Source of the DNA: Oscillospiraceae bacterium
GTDB taxonomy: Bacteria; Bacillota; Clostridia; Oscillospirales; Acutalibacteraceae
Length of the DNA stretch: 64,000 bases
Reading direction: 5' to 3'
Assembly (NCBI GenBank): GCA_015066595.1
Contig: SVNZ01000003.1
Coordinates: 176,836 to 240,835, forward strand
Part shown: one piece after another, positions 62,846-64,000 of the stretch
Layout: every line of letters starts with the position of its first letter
How positions within the stretch are numbered: the first letter of the stretch is position 1
The notes under the pieces: model-generated
Databases searched by the model: none
The model's input: the letters and a program-made list of their open reading frames with translations, nothing else
Told to the model about the DNA's origin: nothing
Made by a program: the position numbers and the translations under genes

Positions 62846-64000
62846 TCAAAGCTTTTTCAAAAGTCCGACTTCTTCGTTGAACTCATTGATGAGGTTGTCG
62901 AGCTCTTCACACTGCTTGTGAACATAGTCCCAAGTGCCCTGTGTGTCATACCACAAAGCGTTGAGCTCTTCAACTGTTCTGCCCTGCTGTTCAACCCATG
63001 TGTAGTACTTCAGGTTGTGCACACGTTTACGCTCTGCGTATGTGAGCTCAATGAGGCTGTCGGTCTTTAAGCCGAGCATATGGAGCTTGTGGTCGATTTC
63101 AGCTTCTTTTATGTTATACTCACCGTGCATTTCGTTGAGCTCTTCAATTCTTGACTGATACATATCAGCGCTGTCAGTAAGAACTGTAGCAACAACGTCG
63201 TGCTCTGTGAATTCATAGTACTTAGCCATTTTGATACAGCAAAGGATGTTTGCGATACCTGAAATACCAAGCCATGAAAGTTTTTCAACAAAGTCTTTGT
63301 CAAGACCGAGATCGTTTATGAGGTATGATTTACCGTCTTCTGTATTGAAAAGTCGAAGAAGTCTCTGGCTGTCTTCATCATCAATAGCAATAGCCATATC
63401 TGTGTTCTTCACGTTGTGAATCCAAGGAATGTGCTTGTCGCCGATACCTTCGATTCTGTGACCGCCAAAACCGTTGTCAAGGATAGTAGGACACTGCAAT
63501 GCTTCGCCTACGCCGAGCTTTAAGGTTGGGTAGAAATCTTTTAAGTAGTCGCCTGCACTCATAGTACCTGCTGAACCTGATGTGAAGCACGCACCTGCGA
63601 ATCTGTCACCGTCGTTTTTGATAGCTTCATATACTGTAGCAAGACCGTGACCGGTTACATTGTAGTGCCACAGTGGGTTACCCATCTCTTCAAACTGGTT
63701 GAAGATCATAACATCGTCACGCTGTTTCAATTCCCATGTTTTGTCAAAAATTTCTTTAACATTTGACTCACAGCCTGGTGTTGCGATGATTTCGCCGGCA
63801 ACTGTTTTGAGCCAGTCAAATCTCTCTTTGCTCATTTCTTCAGGAAGAATAGCGATAGAATCGCATGCGAGCAGGTGAGAGTTGAACGCACCGCCACGAC
63901 AGTAGTTGCCTGTTGAAGGCCATACAGCCTTGTGCTTTGTAGCATCGAACTGACCTGTGACAAGTCTTGGTGCAAGACAACCGAACGAAGCACCGACCTT
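62846..64000 (-). CDS. Cysteine-synthase-like PLP enzyme (5' end outside the window)
   Basis: The frame is open to base 64000, adding 55 residues before the first in-window Met at 63835, so that Met is internal. The upstream part includes PSTGNYCRGGAFNS, a PLP phosphate cup like that of cysteine synthase relatives; the later FTSGSAGTMSAGDYL is another fold-type II block. Relatives are annotated only as PLP-dependent lyase or 'subunit beta'. Not YgeX by sequence. The N-terminus and catalytic Lys are beyond the edge. It is transcribed before the threonine synthase-like gene. Confidence 0.78.
   Translation of the reverse strand, partial: KVGASFGCLAPRLVTGQFDATKHKAVWPSTGNYCRGGAFNSHLLACDSIAILPEEMSKERFDWLKTVAGEIIATPGCESNVKEIFDKTWELKQRDDVMIFNQFEEMGNPLWHYNVTGHGLATVYEAIKNDGDRFAGACFTSGSAGTMSAGDYLKDFYPTLKLGVGEALQCPTILDNGFGGHRIEGIGDKHIPWIHNVKNTDMAIAIDDEDSQRLLRLFNTEDGKSYLINDLGLDKDFVEKLSWLGISGIANILCCIKMAKYYEFTEHDVVATVLTDSADMYQSRIEELNEMHGEYNIKEAEIDHKLHMLGLKTDSLIELTYAERKRVHNLKYYTWVEQQGRTVEELNALWYDTQGTWDYVHKQCEELDNLINEFNEEVGLLKKL

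Noticed and set aside
62846-63835. Complete 329-residue PLP enzyme starting at 63835
   Set aside because: The frame continues upstream to the window end with conserved PLP-enzyme sequence, so that Met is internal and the gene is cut by the edge.
1-64000. CRISPR arrays, rRNA, tRNA, phage integrase or transposase genes
   Set aside because: Looked for on both strands by eye; no regularly spaced repeats, tRNA-like folds or integrase/transposase motifs were recognised.

Overview
The window looks like a chromosomal segment of an anaerobic, spore-forming, low-to-mid GC Firmicute, most likely a Ruminococcus-like member of the Oscillospiraceae. Evidence: a Clostridia-type ylxM-ffh-rpsP-khpA-rimM-trmD order, SpoVT, a secreted protein ending in a type I dockerin, [FeFe]-hydrogenase maturases HydE/HydF/HydG, the NfnAB transhydrogenase, desulfoferrodoxin and a YgfK/SsnA/hydantoinase cluster. 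Several genes appear to use TTG or GTG starts placed after strong Shine-Dalgarno sites. The family assignments are from memory of the families; no database search was run.

Layout. 1-295: start of a leftward phoH, cut by the window edge. 516-4715: SRP, ribosome and tRNA modification genes. 4974-8811: HPr, uvrC, rsmD, coaD and a coiled-coil protein. 9058-21069: a compact division and cell-wall cluster, mraZ-rsmH-ftsL-pbp-mraY-ftsW-murG-murA-ftsQ-ftsZ, without murB/C/D/E/F, with MraZ operator repeats at its start. 21146-28696, leftward: dockerin protein, ABC transporter, a GH3/NagZ-like protein lacking its catalytic motifs, and spoVT with a long palindrome over its promoter. 28833-33026: small AT-rich unknown genes, a MATE exporter, a K+ channel-like protein and a Big2/YARHG lipoprotein. 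33073-38146, leftward: TM1266-type regulator-hydE-hydG-hydF-DUF5714-arsC-like operon, preceded by a leader that can fold as a terminator/antiterminator switch. 38579-46489: all of argG-argH-argC-argJ-argB-argD-argF, with ArgR-box-like repeats at argG. 46616-48303: thioredoxin, thioredoxin reductase, superoxide reductase. 48500-51729: an AT-rich restriction-modification module (M.FokI-like double adenine methyltransferase plus HNH nuclease) lying between two exact 35-bp copies of a terminator. 51786-55661, leftward: gdhA, nfnB, nfnA. 55843-61532: ssnA-ygfK-hydantoinase. 61587-64000, leftward: threonine synthase-like and a PLP enzyme cut by the window end.

How the genes fit together. HydEGF, NfnAB, glutamate dehydrogenase and thioredoxin/superoxide reductase suit a strict anaerobe that balances ferredoxin, NADH and NADPH and disposes of electrons as H2. 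The arginine block is a full route from glutamate. The ssnA-ygfK-hydantoinase genes belong to a set tied to anaerobic purine breakdown.

Most promising novelties: (1) the candidate attenuator or riboswitch upstream of the hydrogenase-maturation operon; (2) the M.FokI-like methyltransferase paired with an HNH nuclease and bounded by duplicated terminators; (3) the NagZ-like pseudoenzyme; (4) the spoVT promoter palindrome; (5) DUF5714 and an ArsC-like protein at the end of the hydrogenase-maturation operon.
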